A stretch of DNA of 64,000 nucleotides, from the NCBI GenBank assembly GCA_004193545.1, contig RPGO01000024.1, positions 62,001 through 126,000 on the forward strand. The letters run 5' to 3'. Made by a program: the position numbers and the translations under genes. Position 1 is the first letter of the stretch, and each line of letters opens with the position of its first letter. The notes under the pieces are model-generated. The model was not told the origin of the DNA. It saw only the letters and a program-made list of their open reading frames with translations, and did no database searches. Positions 16,440 through 25,504 of the stretch are shown here, piece by piece. This DNA comes from Candidatus Argoarchaeum ethanivorans. Lineage in GTDB: Archaea > Halobacteriota > Methanosarcinia > Methanosarcinales > EX4572-44.

Positions 16440-19166
16440 TTAATAGTTGATGCGGCTTTCACCATTTATTTTTTCAACATGTATGATGTGGTCACAGTGT
16501 TCGTTGAAAGTGTCATCATGGCTTATGATGAAAAGCTGTTTGAAGCCGTGTATATTTCGTATTTGTTCTGAGAGGTTTTCTCTTCGCTGCACATCAAGGT
16601 TCTGGGTTGGCTCATCAAGGAATACCACATCGCTTTTGGAGATTACTTTGATAAGCGATAGTCGCGTTGCAAGTGCAGCGCTCATTTGTTCTCCGCCGCT
16701 AAGCTGCGAAAAATTGCGTTCTTCTCCCCTCTCTATAACCGATATATTGTACTCTTCGTTCCAGTGAAGTTCCAGTGAATAGTCGTTCATGATTTCACAG
16801 TAGGCGTTTGTAGCTTCAGATGCGATTTCGTTTATCAGTTCAAGGACTACGAGCTGACCCGAACTGTTGAGAAGGTCTCTGATAAAGGTCACGTAAGAAT
16901 AGAACTCTTGTTCTTGTTTCAGTCTTTGTTCGTTTCTTGTCAGTTCGTTAAGTTTTGATTCCATTCTTAGGAGGCTCTGCTGGTTTGTGTCAGACTGCTT
17001 GATTTTTTCATTGCAGGTGCTTTTCCGGGCACTCAGCTTCTTCCCGAGTTCATCCAGTTCTCTTGTTACCTGTTGAAATTCTGTTTCACTGAAACTTGAG
17101 CGGAGAGCTTGATTTCGTGTTTGCTCTTTTTTAACCTCCACTTCTTCTTTTTCGAGTGCGTTTAGCATGCTGTCACGCTCTTCTGTAAGCTCTATTTTTC
17201 TTTCCGCGATTGGTTTGTTTCGTAGATAGGTCTCGTAAGCGCTTTTTAGTTTTTTAGTTTTATTTTCTATTACTGTTATTATTGCATTCAATCCTGCATA
17301 TTTTTTTGAGAAAATAGTATTGTGTTCTTTTAACTCCTGCTCTTTCTCGGTTATTTGCTGCTGTGTATCTGATAGCGTTCCAAGTTCTCTTTGTTTTGCA
17401 TTTATCAGTGTTTCAATGCTTTTTAGCTGTGTTTTAGCATCGCCAAGTGCTTCAAGCTGTGTTTTTAGTTTGGTGATGATTTGTTCCACTTCTTCCTGTT
17501 CGCTTTTTTCTCCTGATAATGCTTTGATATATTGCTGGAATTTTATTGATAGTTCACCCAGTTTCAATGTGTTTTCTTTGATTTTTTCAGGTACCTGTGT
17601 CAGTTTGTCGATTTCTTCCTGTGCACCTGTTACCAGGGCATCTTTTTGTGTTATTTGCCCAACTGGATCGTGAAGTGTGTTAAGTTCTTCCTGAAACGTT
17701 GATAATTCTATTTTAAGGGTGTTTAGTATTGTTTGCCGCTTATTAATCTCTTCTGTAAAATAGGTGCGAAAATCTGTAACCGCCTCACATTTAACACCTG
17801 GTAGTATTGGGCAGAGGTTTTTTTCCCCTGCCTGTTTTGATTTTTTTTTAAGCTCACTTGCTTCAGAGTTTGTGATTGCAATGGAACGTGATATCTTTTC
17901 AACCTCTTTTTTCAGGTGTTCCTGCTTTTGTGAGAGCGGTAAAAGAAGGCTTTTTTCTTTTCTAAGTGTGTTTATTTTGCTCTTTAATTCACAAAATCGT
18001 CTCTGTTCTTTTTGCAGAGTGGTTTTTTCAAAAATGAGCTGTTGCAGTGGCTCTTTTAATTCCCGCTGTACCAGATCGATTTCTTGCTGCAGTGTTTGTT
18101 GTTTTTGCACTCCTGGCAGTAACTGCTCTTTTTCTGTTTTCAGTCGCGAGACTTCCTGAAGAAGCAATTGTCTTCTTTTCTGTTTGTCCTGAAGGATTGC
18201 AAACTCGTTTTTAAGTGAGAGTATTTTCTGTTCATCCCTGTTTCGATCTTCTCTTCGAATATAAAGGTGTTTTAAAGTGTTTTCACTCTCTTCGTATTCA
18301 TTTTTTTTATCAGCAAGTTCAAAGACGATTTTTTCTGCTGCATCTGCGTTTTTGATGTCTTTATCTAGCCGCACCAGCTGTTTTTTTGTCGCAGCAATAG
18401 ATATCTCAAGTCTGTGGATACGATCTTCGAGATCCCTAATGCTTTTTTGCTTCTTATCAAGATTCTCTTTTCTTTTTTTACGTTGTTCAAGTTTGCTCTC
18501 TATCTGCTGCATTTCTTTTGAGAGCTCTTTTATCTGCTTTTGAAGGTCTGCATGTTCTTTTTTTAGTTGTTTGTAGTCTCTGGTTTCTGTTTGAAGTACA
18601 AGCTTCTCTTTTTCAAGGTCTGTAATCCCATCTTTTACAGCATTTATTGCAGGCAGTAGATTCGTGTAAGCTTTTCTGTACTCATCAACTCCAAGCACTT
18701 CATCGAATACCATTTTTCTTGCTGAAGGCGTCTGTGCAAAGGCAGTTGTAAACGTGCCCTGGGAAACCCCGATTGTGTTTTCAAAAATGGATCGGAGTTC
18801 CTTTGAACCAGTTACATGAGGGAATATATGGTCAATGAGCCAATCATACACATCCTTTTTGCCGCTAATACTTCCGAGTGGTGTTGCAAGTCGTACATCA
18901 CTTCCTCCAACCTTTCGTGTGAGAATGTAGCTGATTTCATCGTCTGCGACAAAAACAATCTCAACACTACCGGTTTTTGCACCTCTTCGAAGAAAATCGC
19001 GTTCAGGGTAAGGTAGCGCATCAAAAAGTGCATAACCGACTGCTTCGAGAATGGTGGTTTTGCCGTGACCATTCTCGCCAGCGATACCATTGATACCTGC
19101 TTTGAACTCTATTGCAGCATCCCTATACGATTTAATGTTTTTAAGTCGAAGCCGTGTGAGCATCAC
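16440..19166 (-). CDS. rad50: DNA double-strand break repair ATPase Rad50
   Basis: SMC-like ATPase that works with Mre11 in end resection. The Walker A motif GENGHGKTT is near residue 33; two long coiled-coil arms fill residues ~170-720; the ABC signature SQLSGGEQMSAALA and Walker B VFLDEPTQNLD are near the C-terminus. The zinc-hook apex reads CPILPGVKC, with eight positions between cysteines rather than the classic CxxC, a variant seen in some SbcC-like proteins. Its start overlaps the mre11 stop by 4 bp (ATGA), implying translational coupling. Length of 908 aa is normal. Confidence 0.93.
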   Translation of the reverse strand: MMLTRLRLKNIKSYRDAAIEFKAGINGIAGENGHGKTTILEAVGYALFDALPYPERDFLRRGAKTGSVEIVFVADDEISYILTRKVGGSDVRLATPLGSISGKKDVYDWLIDHIFPHVTGSKELRSIFENTIGVSQGTFTTAFAQTPSARKMVFDEVLGVDEYRKAYTNLLPAINAVKDGITDLEKEKLVLQTETRDYKQLKKEHADLQKQIKELSKEMQQIESKLEQRKKRKENLDKKQKSIRDLEDRIHRLEISIAATKKQLVRLDKDIKNADAAEKIVFELADKKNEYEESENTLKHLYIRREDRNRDEQKILSLKNEFAILQDKQKRRQLLLQEVSRLKTEKEQLLPGVQKQQTLQQEIDLVQRELKEPLQQLIFEKTTLQKEQRRFCELKSKINTLRKEKSLLLPLSQKQEHLKKEVEKISRSIAITNSEASELKKKSKQAGEKNLCPILPGVKCEAVTDFRTYFTEEINKRQTILNTLKIELSTFQEELNTLHDPVGQITQKDALVTGAQEEIDKLTQVPEKIKENTLKLGELSIKFQQYIKALSGEKSEQEEVEQIITKLKTQLEALGDAKTQLKSIETLINAKQRELGTLSDTQQQITEKEQELKEHNTIFSKKYAGLNAIITVIENKTKKLKSAYETYLRNKPIAERKIELTEERDSMLNALEKEEVEVKKEQTRNQALRSSFSETEFQQVTRELDELGKKLSARKSTCNEKIKQSDTNQQSLLRMESKLNELTRNEQRLKQEQEFYSYVTFIRDLLNSSGQLVVLELINEIASEATNAYCEIMNDYSLELHWNEEYNISVIERGEERNFSQLSGGEQMSAALATRLSLIKVISKSDVVFLDEPTQNLDVQRRENLSEQIRNIHGFKQLFIISHDDTFNEHCDHIIHVEKINGESRINY

Positions 19167-20455
19167 GTAACATCGCCTCTCATAAAAGGAAGCACACCAG
19201 CATTATTTTCTTCTTGGGCGTGCTTTTTATGCAGTTGTATCTGGTCAAAGCTCTGTTTTAACCATCGGATAATCTCTTTTTCATTAATTCGCTGCAAAGC
19301 AAGTTTTTTTGCCTCAACGGTGTCACTGACAACCTGCTTTGCATATACTTTGTAGCGTCCATCCTGAATTATTTGCTCTCTTAATATCTTTGCTTCTATC
19401 TGTTCCCTGCTCATACCAATAATATCACTTTCGTGAATAGTATAGTAATCATTGGTCTGTTTGATGTGAACATCAGCATAGAGGCAACCAAATCTCTTTC
19501 TGACCATCTCTCTTAGTTCAGGAAGAGAGACATCTTTTTTAGGAAAATTGAGATTGCCCCACAACGTCAGTTCAACAATCGGGGAGAGTTTGGAATCAAC
19601 AGGCGTCTCACTTTCTACTATCGACTGAACAAGCAAAGATAGTTCGCTTGGCGTCTTTACACTGCTAATATTACCTGAAAGCCGCTTGAATGGGCGTGTT
19701 GGAAGTGTTACAAGCTCTGCACCGCTATCGGTTACATGGTAAAATCCTTTTTTAAGTCCATATTCATTAAGCGAAAAAAGTTCCAGGCTCCCACCATTGT
19801 ACACCCAGTGATCATACTCGTATTGATTGTGATAATGCCCGAGTGCAAGATAATCCACACACTCGCGAAGGGGAAGTAATGCACTATATGGTATCTCACC
19901 TGCAACAACGCTTCGAGCCTGTTCCTCCATACCAAAGTGCATGGTGAGCACAGTAAACCGATCCACGTCCTGGTTGATTTTCTGTATGTCTCCAGCAATT
20001 AGTGGGATACTCTGCATGGTAGCTGCACCAAGATAGCCTACACCAAACACCCGACAATCACCAACATCCACGTAATCCAACTTTAAGCTATTATTCTCTG
20101 TTGATTTAAGCAACCGAAGCATTCCCTGTGATTCCAGAATCTGAAGCCAACTGTTTCGGTCTCTCTGGTATGCAAGGTCATGGTTGCCTTCAATCACAAT
20201 CACAGGAATGGGGGCACGTCCAAGTGATTTACACTCGTCCTGTAACTGCGAGAGCACTTTATATGCCTGGAGATATGTGGGTGCATTAATATTGCGCTTT
20301 TCAAACAGGTCCCCTGCAATCAAAATAAAATCCACATTATTCTCAAGTCCATACGTAATGAAAGCTTTGAACGTTGTAGCAAAATCCACAAACCGCTCAT
20401 GCAAACCATACTGTACATACCCAAGATGAAAATCACTGCCGTGAATAAAATTCAT
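19163..20455 (-). CDS. mre11: DNA repair nuclease Mre11
   Basis: Manganese-dependent 3'-5' exonuclease and endonuclease partner of Rad50. The phosphoesterase motifs are in order: GSDFHLG near residue 7, AGDLFEKRN near residue 48, EGNHDL near residue 88, LTMHFG near residue 155 and LGHYHNQ near residue 189. The start is the ATG at 20455, where the conserved MNFIHGSDFHLG begins; the longer frame adds a hydrophobic octapeptide unlikely to be real. rad50 follows with a 4-bp overlap. A short unknown frame precedes it by 32 bp. Confidence 0.92.
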   Translation of the reverse strand: MNFIHGSDFHLGYVQYGLHERFVDFATTFKAFITYGLENNVDFILIAGDLFEKRNINAPTYLQAYKVLSQLQDECKSLGRAPIPVIVIEGNHDLAYQRDRNSWLQILESQGMLRLLKSTENNSLKLDYVDVGDCRVFGVGYLGAATMQSIPLIAGDIQKINQDVDRFTVLTMHFGMEEQARSVVAGEIPYSALLPLRECVDYLALGHYHNQYEYDHWVYNGGSLELFSLNEYGLKKGFYHVTDSGAELVTLPTRPFKRLSGNISSVKTPSELSLLVQSIVESETPVDSKLSPIVELTLWGNLNFPKKDVSLPELREMVRKRFGCLYADVHIKQTNDYYTIHESDIIGMSREQIEAKILREQIIQDGRYKVYAKQVVSDTVEAKKLALQRINEKEIIRWLKQSFDQIQLHKKHAQEENNAGVLPFMRGDVT

Positions 20456-20487
20456 GCCAATCAGGAGATACAGATACAAAGAAAGTG

Positions 20488-20679
20488 TTAAAAACGTATC
20501 GATAAAAGTTCTGGTTCAGTAACCTCAATCTGTTGAGCCTTTTCATATATCTCAAGTTTGACAGATTTCACTCTTTTTGAAAGGTCTGGAAAATCCAATC
20601 CCTCGAGACCAAAAATATAAAGGACTTCCCCTTGATTAATCCACTCACCCAGCTCTGCTAATACTAAAATTCTCAGCAA
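20488..20679 (-). CDS. Short hypothetical protein upstream of mre11
   Basis: Not recognised. The frame encodes 63 residues starting from a TTG and ends 32 bp before mre11 on the same strand. The sequence is protein-like (alternating charged and hydrophobic, for example IFGLEGLDFPDLSKRVKSVK) with one probable helix at its end. It may be a small partner in the mre11-rad50 operon or a fragment of a larger lost gene. The start is uncertain. Confidence 0.4.
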   Translation of the reverse strand: MLRILVLAELGEWINQGEVLYIFGLEGLDFPDLSKRVKSVKLEIYEKAQQIEVTEPELLSIRF

Positions 20680-20916
20680 GCTTACAGCTCACAAGAGCCA
20701 TTATCAACGAATTTAAATCCCTCCCCCTCTTTTTATATTTACCAAAGATAGCAGGAAAACCGGGTTTTTCATACTGCCTACAAACAGCGAAAATAGTTCC
20801 AACCGGAAAACAAATATTATCATTTGGAGTGATACAAAACGTCCTCAGTCTCGTTTGAATAAACATAAACCAGACTCAACTGAGTACACTCCTAATATCC
20901 CATCTGTCAGATTAGG

Positions 20917-21660
20917 TTACAATACTCTTGCTATATCCTCGATGACATTTAGGCATGCCTGGATCCTGTCGGGAGCTCCTGTTATTGCCCTGCCTATGAC
21001 GAGTATGGAAGAGCCATCCTTTACCGCATTTAAAGGAGTCGTAACCCTTCTTTGGTCTGCCCCTGCCTCGGTTCCTTGCCTCTTGATTCCGGGCGTGACA
21101 AACATAAAATCAGCAGAAAGCTCGGACCTAATATGCAAAAGATCAGCTCCGCTGCATACTATGCCAGAAAGACCTGCTTCTTCTGCGAGCTTCGCAAGGC
21201 AGAGAACCTGCTCATCAACAGCTCCGGGAATGTTTAACTGGTTATTCATAACGTCCTTATCTATGCTGGTAAGAATTGTCACACCTATGACTTTTGGCTT
21301 CTTTTTGACGTCTGCTTCTAAAACTCCTGTAACTGCTGCTTTCATCATCTCTAGCCCCCCGGAAGCATGAACATCGAAAATTTCAACACCCAGTTCTGAT
21401 GCTGCAACTGCCGCTCCCCTGACTGTGTTAGGAATGTCGTGATACTTGAGATCCAGAAAAACTTCTGAACCATAAGATTGGACAAGATTCACAGCCGCTG
21501 GCCCAAATCTTGTGAAGGTCTCTTTTCCTATCTTGAAAAGTCCAACAACAGGATTTAGTTCCTCTACTCTGCTCTTGATTTCATCCATGCTTTTAAGCCC
21601 ATCAAGGGGCAGGCATATCATCTTTCTTGCAGCCTCCTCTTTTTCATTAAGTTCTCTCAT
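20917..21660 (-). CDS. pyrF: Orotidine 5'-phosphate decarboxylase
   Basis: Catalyses the last step to UMP. The catalytic DxKxxD-type stretch DLKYHDIPNTV is near residue 70, and the phosphate-binding VTPGIK and GRAITGA loops are near residues 187 and 222. The start is taken at the ATG at 21660. It directly follows pyrE on the same strand with a gap of about 10 bp, so the two genes form a unit. Length of about 247 aa is normal. Confidence 0.93.
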   Translation of the reverse strand: MRELNEKEEAARKMICLPLDGLKSMDEIKSRVEELNPVVGLFKIGKETFTRFGPAAVNLVQSYGSEVFLDLKYHDIPNTVRGAAVAASELGVEIFDVHASGGLEMMKAAVTGVLEADVKKKPKVIGVTILTSIDKDVMNNQLNIPGAVDEQVLCLAKLAEEAGLSGIVCSGADLLHIRSELSADFMFVTPGIKRQGTEAGADQRRVTTPLNAVKDGSSILVIGRAITGAPDRIQACLNVIEDIARVL

Positions 21661-21669
21661 TAATATCAC

Positions 21670-22347
21670 CTAATTTTTCTTTTCTCCCACAGAAAATCCA
21701 TGTTTTGGCCCCCACCCGGTGGGGTCAGAATTCCACTCCCGGATCAATGTAATCTTATCGTTCTCAACAAAGTTATTCTCTGCAGCAACCCTTATCAAAG
21801 TAGAGAAATCTGTCAAAAAAACCGTATTACATTTACCTTCCTTGAATTTCGTCTTTGCATTTTCAAATTCATACGTAAATATCGCAACCACAGCCTGCAC
21901 GTCCGCACCTGCTTCGAGACATGTCTTCACAGCATTAAAACTGCTTCCGCCAGTGCTTACAAGATCTTCTACAACCACAACATTCTTTCCTGAGATGTTT
22001 CCCCCCTCGATAAGATTATCTTTCCCATAACCCTTGGATTTTTTTCTGATGTACACCATGGGCTTATCGAGGCGCTCGGCAACGAGTGCAGCCCATGATA
22101 TTGCTGACGAAGCCGTACCTGCAATAATTTCAGGATCAATCTCTTTTATCTTTTCTGCAAGAGAATCAGCAATGGCACTCCTTTCTTCAGGATAAAATGT
22201 TAGTTTTCTGTTATCGCAATAGATAGGGCTTCGCATCCCTGATACGTATGTGTACGGCGTCTCTGCATTCAGCGTGACTGCTTCTTTTTCCAGCAGGATT
22301 TTTGCTATTTGTTCTTTTGAATTATCTTCAGTCAAAAACAACTCCAC
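21670..22347 (-). CDS. pyrE: Orotate phosphoribosyltransferase
   Basis: Forms orotidine 5'-phosphate from orotate and PRPP. The PRPP-binding motif VVVVEDLVSTGGSS is near residue 122; YVSGMRSPIYCDNR near residue 34 and the flexible-loop KKSKGYGK near residue 101 are typical. The 225-aa protein is complete. It is co-directional with pyrF downstream, while pyrK and pyrD lie upstream beyond a tandem repeat (22363-22512), which may separate two transcription units. Confidence 0.92.
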   Translation of the reverse strand: MELFLTEDNSKEQIAKILLEKEAVTLNAETPYTYVSGMRSPIYCDNRKLTFYPEERSAIADSLAEKIKEIDPEIIAGTASSAISWAALVAERLDKPMVYIRKKSKGYGKDNLIEGGNISGKNVVVVEDLVSTGGSSFNAVKTCLEAGADVQAVVAIFTYEFENAKTKFKEGKCNTVFLTDFSTLIRVAAENNFVENDKITLIREWNSDPTGWGPKHGFSVGEKKN

Positions 22348-22362
22348 CTTTTAGGGTACTTG

Positions 22363-22512
22363 TTTCTTGACGTATATGAAAGTATAAATGCACTTTCTTC
22401 TCTTGCTACTTATTCTCTGCACAATGAAGTTATGCAATTTCTTGACGTATATGAAAGTATAAATGCACTTTCTTCTTTTGCTACTTATTTTCTGCACAAC
22501 GAAGTTGTGCAG
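22363..22512 (+). repeat. Tandem pair of dispersed promoter-plus-hairpin repeats (75-bp period)
   Basis: Two 75-bp units (22363-22437 and 22438-22512) start with CTTGACGTATATGAAAGTAT, continue with AAATGCACTTTCTTC and end with the hairpin type TGCACAAC-GAA-GTTGTGCA. The second unit has the perfect hairpin; the first carries two stem changes. They occupy the pyrK-pyrE gap and are oriented antisense to both genes. Confidence 0.85.
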
Positions 22513-22525
22513 ATTGCAATGGCTT

Positions 22526-23326
22526 TCATTCACAGCTTCTCCATCTTACATAATCTGAAACAGGAACTTTCTTACCTGACTTAATCCTTGCAAAATGATT
22601 GAACTCTGGATTGCCTTCTACATCTTTTGATTCAAATACCGGCCCTTCATTGCAGACAACCTTGTCTCCACACATACACTGCCCGCAAACACCAAATCCA
22701 CATTTCATGTATCTCTCCATGCTGATAAAGCATTTTTTTCGGTACTTTTTGCAGATCTCAATCACCCTTGACATCATGATTTCAGGTCCGCAGCAGAAGA
22801 CCTGGGACACTTTATCAAGAGCAGATAATTTCTCTTCTAAAATCTCTGTGACAAATCCCTTCTTTCCAAAAGTCCCATCGTCTGTAGTGAAATGAGCATC
22901 CTTGAAACGGTTCCTGAAAAGGAGCATATCTTTTGATCTTGCACCAATAATACTATTTGATTTCTTTACTTTTTCCATCAATGGAGCAAGCGAAGACACA
23001 CCACACCCGCCCCCAATTACAATAGTACTGGAATCCGGATCAGGGAACCCGATTCCATAAGGACCACGTATGCCAATTATGTCTGCTTTCTTCATGCCAG
23101 CAAGTTTCTTCGTGAACTTGCCCTTAACCTCAAATGTTATGCCTATTCGGTCTTTCTCAAGATAGCTTACTCCAAATGGTTTCTCATCAACGCTTGGAAT
23201 CCACACCATCACAAACTGACCTGGAACAAAACCATCAAGAGTATTTTTGACAAAAACAGTGAAAAGGTCTTTTGCTTCCTTTTCAATCTCAAGTATCTCC
23301 AGTGACCTTGGGTAATCATCCCTCAT
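22526..23326 (-). CDS. pyrK: Dihydroorotate dehydrogenase electron-transfer subunit
   Basis: FAD- and [2Fe-2S]-containing subunit that passes electrons from PyrD to NAD+ in the class 1B enzyme. An N-terminal FAD-binding barrel is followed by the NAD-binding GGGCGVSSLAPL stretch near residue 110. The C-terminal iron-sulfur ligands read CGFGVCGQCMCGD and then a fourth cysteine in VVCNEGPVF. The ATG at 23326 overlaps the end of pyrD by 11 bp. An upstream start at 23338 is possible but adds only four residues. Confidence 0.92.
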   Translation of the reverse strand: MRDDYPRSLEILEIEKEAKDLFTVFVKNTLDGFVPGQFVMVWIPSVDEKPFGVSYLEKDRIGITFEVKGKFTKKLAGMKKADIIGIRGPYGIGFPDPDSSTIVIGGGCGVSSLAPLMEKVKKSNSIIGARSKDMLLFRNRFKDAHFTTDDGTFGKKGFVTEILEEKLSALDKVSQVFCCGPEIMMSRVIEICKKYRKKCFISMERYMKCGFGVCGQCMCGDKVVCNEGPVFESKDVEGNPEFNHFARIKSGKKVPVSDYVRWRSCE

Positions 23327-24236
23327 GTGCAACACCAATTATTTCTTTGAGAGACAAATGTCCTTTTTTCTCCATCCAGTCCTTTATCTCATTTGCAATC
23401 TTCTTGAAAACATCAAATCCCCGGTAATATATGCCAGTCCCGACTCCCAGTCCCAATGCTCCAGCCATCATCATCTCGATTGCATCTCTTCCAGTTGTAA
23501 TTCCGCCAGTACCAATGATAGGAATCTTTATTGATTCATAGATATCATAGACGCATCTCACTGTAACAGGAGTTATCGCAGGGCCGCTAATACCACCTAC
23601 CTTGAAATCCAGTATCGGCTTTCCGGAATCGATATCAATCCTCATGCCAGGCCCATGCGTGTTGCCCATGTTTATTGCGTCTGCACCTGCCTTCTCGGCA
23701 GCTTTCGCCACAATAGTAAGGTCAGGAGCGTTGGCAGATAGTTTGATTATGATAGGGAGTCTGGTCGCTTTCCTGACTGCTTTTGTTATTCTGTATGCCG
23801 CTTCAGGAGTTCCCTGTCCAGCCAGAACCCCAAATCCCGGTGTATGCGGGCACGATAAAGGAATTTCGATTGCATCAAACCTGATGTCCCCCAACTCCTC
23901 AATAACCGCGACAAAATCATCCGCTTTAGTCCCTATTACACTTCCAATTACAGGAACACCGATTCTATCAATATCTGAGAATTCTTTTTTTGCCTCGATC
24001 ATCCCTGGATTTGAGTAACCGACAGCATTCATGAAAACATCTCCAAACGAGAACATGGTAGGATTGTTATGCCCCAATCTTTCCTCTTTAGAGATTGATT
24101 TAATCGTTACAGCGCCAGCACCATTATCAGCAATCTTCTTCATAGAGCCTACAGAGATACCCATTATGCCTGAAGCCAATATAAGCGGATTGGATAACTT
24201 CATGCCTAAAAAATCTGATTTTATTGTTATCATCAT
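23316..24236 (-). CDS. pyrD: Dihydroorotate dehydrogenase, catalytic subunit (class 1B)
   Basis: Oxidises dihydroorotate to orotate using FMN. The catalytic cysteine lies in IPLSCPHTPG near residue 131, as expected for class 1 enzymes. The FMN-phosphate loop is IIGTGGITTG near residue 240, and MGNTHGPGMRID is the substrate loop. It overlaps pyrK, its obligatory partner, by 11 bp. Length of 306 aa is normal. hicA ends 24 bp upstream on the same strand. Confidence 0.93.
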   Translation of the reverse strand: MMITIKSDFLGMKLSNPLILASGIMGISVGSMKKIADNGAGAVTIKSISKEERLGHNNPTMFSFGDVFMNAVGYSNPGMIEAKKEFSDIDRIGVPVIGSVIGTKADDFVAVIEELGDIRFDAIEIPLSCPHTPGFGVLAGQGTPEAAYRITKAVRKATRLPIIIKLSANAPDLTIVAKAAEKAGADAINMGNTHGPGMRIDIDSGKPILDFKVGGISGPAITPVTVRCVYDIYESIKIPIIGTGGITTGRDAIEMMMAGALGLGVGTGIYYRGFDVFKKIANEIKDWMEKKGHLSLKEIIGVAHEG

Positions 24237-24260
24237 TGTCTCCAGTTGATCTATTATGGT

Positions 24261-24587
24261 TTAAGCCACGTCTGCGCCACCCCTGGTTAAAACCGGGGCA
24301 TCCTTGTTGAGTTCCATAACTAATATTATACATAGCATTTTTAAGTCTATGCTACTTTTCCCCTGTAGTAACTCAACGAACTCTTCAACTGTTAACCCAG
24401 CATCCATTATGATGCTTCTGAGTGTTCTTTTTTTCACTACACGATGATTAGGCACTACAACGCGAACTTGAGAATGTTCTTCCATACAAAGTGTGACATG
24501 ATTGCCCTTCTGATGATGTGCGTAAAATCCTGCACGTTTTAAGGCTTTAATCACTTGTTCTACCGAGACAACAGGAACTTTTGTCAT
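24261..24587 (-). CDS. hicA: HicA-family toxin
   Basis: mRNA-interferase-type toxin of the HicAB system with a dsRBD-like fold. The active histidine lies in HHQKGNHVTLC, the GSHH-type motif changed to KGNH. The product is 108 aa, longer than the usual 60-80; the last 35 residues (after ELLQG) show no family similarity and may be a read-on tail. It overlaps hicB by 4 bp (ATGA), the usual coupling, but here the antitoxin comes first. Confidence 0.82.
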   Translation of the reverse strand: MTKVPVVSVEQVIKALKRAGFYAHHQKGNHVTLCMEEHSQVRVVVPNHRVVKKRTLRSIIMDAGLTVEEFVELLQGKSSIDLKMLCIILVMELNKDAPVLTRGGADVA

Positions 24588-24799
24588 ACGGTTACTTCCA
24601 TAACCTCTATTCTTGGCTCCACTGGAATTGGTATCTTATCCTTTTCTAAACTCTCTAAGTAACACTCTATTGCCTCTTTGATGTTTTCTAGCGCATCTTC
24701 TATCGTATCGCCCTGAGAATGACACCCCGGTAATGCAGGGCAGCTCACGTTGTATCCCCCATCCTCTAAATCTTCCTTGATAACTACTTTATATCTCAT
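24584..24799 (-). CDS. hicB: HicB-family antitoxin
   Basis: A 71-residue partial-RNase-H-fold antitoxin. It shows the family pattern VVIKEDLEDGGYNVSCPALP followed by GCHSQGDTIEDALENIKEAI. There is no C-terminal DNA-binding domain, so autoregulation may rely on another factor. It is translated first and overlaps hicA by 4 bp. Confidence 0.85.
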   Translation of the reverse strand: MRYKVVIKEDLEDGGYNVSCPALPGCHSQGDTIEDALENIKEAIECYLESLEKDKIPIPVEPRIEVMEVTV

Positions 24800-24942
24800 T
24801 TCCTTACCATCATTTAATAATAGAAATATTTTTGATATTTAAAAGGCTTTCCATCTTCATTCTTTTCGTATAAGCACCATAGCCCAATAAAGAATAAAGA
24901 GAGGTTTTCAAAAATATACCTCTCAATAACTTCTCTTTTCAA

Positions 24943-25058
24943 TCATTCTTCCGTCTTCTCAAGCCAATGTATCTAGCCAATGCGATCAAACCAGCCGAGA
25001 AAAGAATGATCGTTGGAAGCTCGGGGACAGGTGGCAGTGGTTCTGTTTCACTGGGGTC
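24943..25058 (-). pseudogene. Orphan PEF-CTERM-type sorting tail
   Basis: The minus-strand frame ends with PVPELPTIILFSAGLIALAR, then YIGLRRRKND and a stop at 24943. This is a PEF-CTERM-like signal: proline-glutamate motif, hydrophobic helix, basic end. In archaea this kind of tail sends surface proteins to an archaeosortase. The rest of the protein is missing and the frame upstream closes within a few codons at a transposase fragment. It is a relic of a lost surface-protein gene. Confidence 0.65.
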
Positions 25059-25074
25059 AAGACAAACATCTCGT

Positions 25075-25257
25075 CAAGCTCTTCTTTGGATGATACGCCA
25101 GACTGCCAGGACCATCATATCGTTTCTCAATCTCGTTAAAGTCTATACCTTCGATGACTTCATCAACAAGTCTACAAACATGGTTTTCATTGATTAAATC
25201 CAAAATATTTGGAGAAAATAATCAGTTTTGATTGTGAAGCCTTCTAATGAACGCCAT
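25075..25257 (-). pseudogene. N-terminal transposase fragment (IS1182-like)
   Basis: From an ATG at 25257 the frame reads MAFIRRLHNQN, a stop (25222-25224), then LFSPNILDLINENHVCRLVD and FNEIEKRYDGPGSLAYHPKK. This is the N-terminal region typical of IS1182/IS5-like transposases (IDF-EIE...YHP). It is broken by one in-frame stop and truncated where the PEF-CTERM relic begins. Confidence 0.65.
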
Positions 25258-25319
25258 ATTGCATAACATGGCTGGAAGAGTGATAAAATTATCGGAACGA
25301 TATTAAGTATGGGACAAGC

Positions 25320-25440
25320 TCTGAAGAGCTGGACATCCGCGGAGGGGGGTCGCGTATTGGCGTTAGCGCAGGAGGTGGTGGGGTGGGGTGTAAGTAGATT
25401 TGGTGGCGAGGCATGGAGGTTGGGCGAGTGTCGGAATACA
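25320..25440. other. G-rich patch without a gene
   Basis: This stretch is much richer in G than its surroundings, with runs such as GGAGGGGGG (near 25340) and GGTGGTGGGGTGGGG (near 25372). No frame on either strand is protein-like. It lies beyond the toxin gene at the far end of the second integron-like locus. G-quadruplex formation is conceivable. Confidence 0.4.
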
Positions 25441-25504
25441 GCTCGAATTTTGTTTATCATTTCACACATTTGCGCTATTAGGCGAGGTGTTCACCAAACC
25501 CGGG

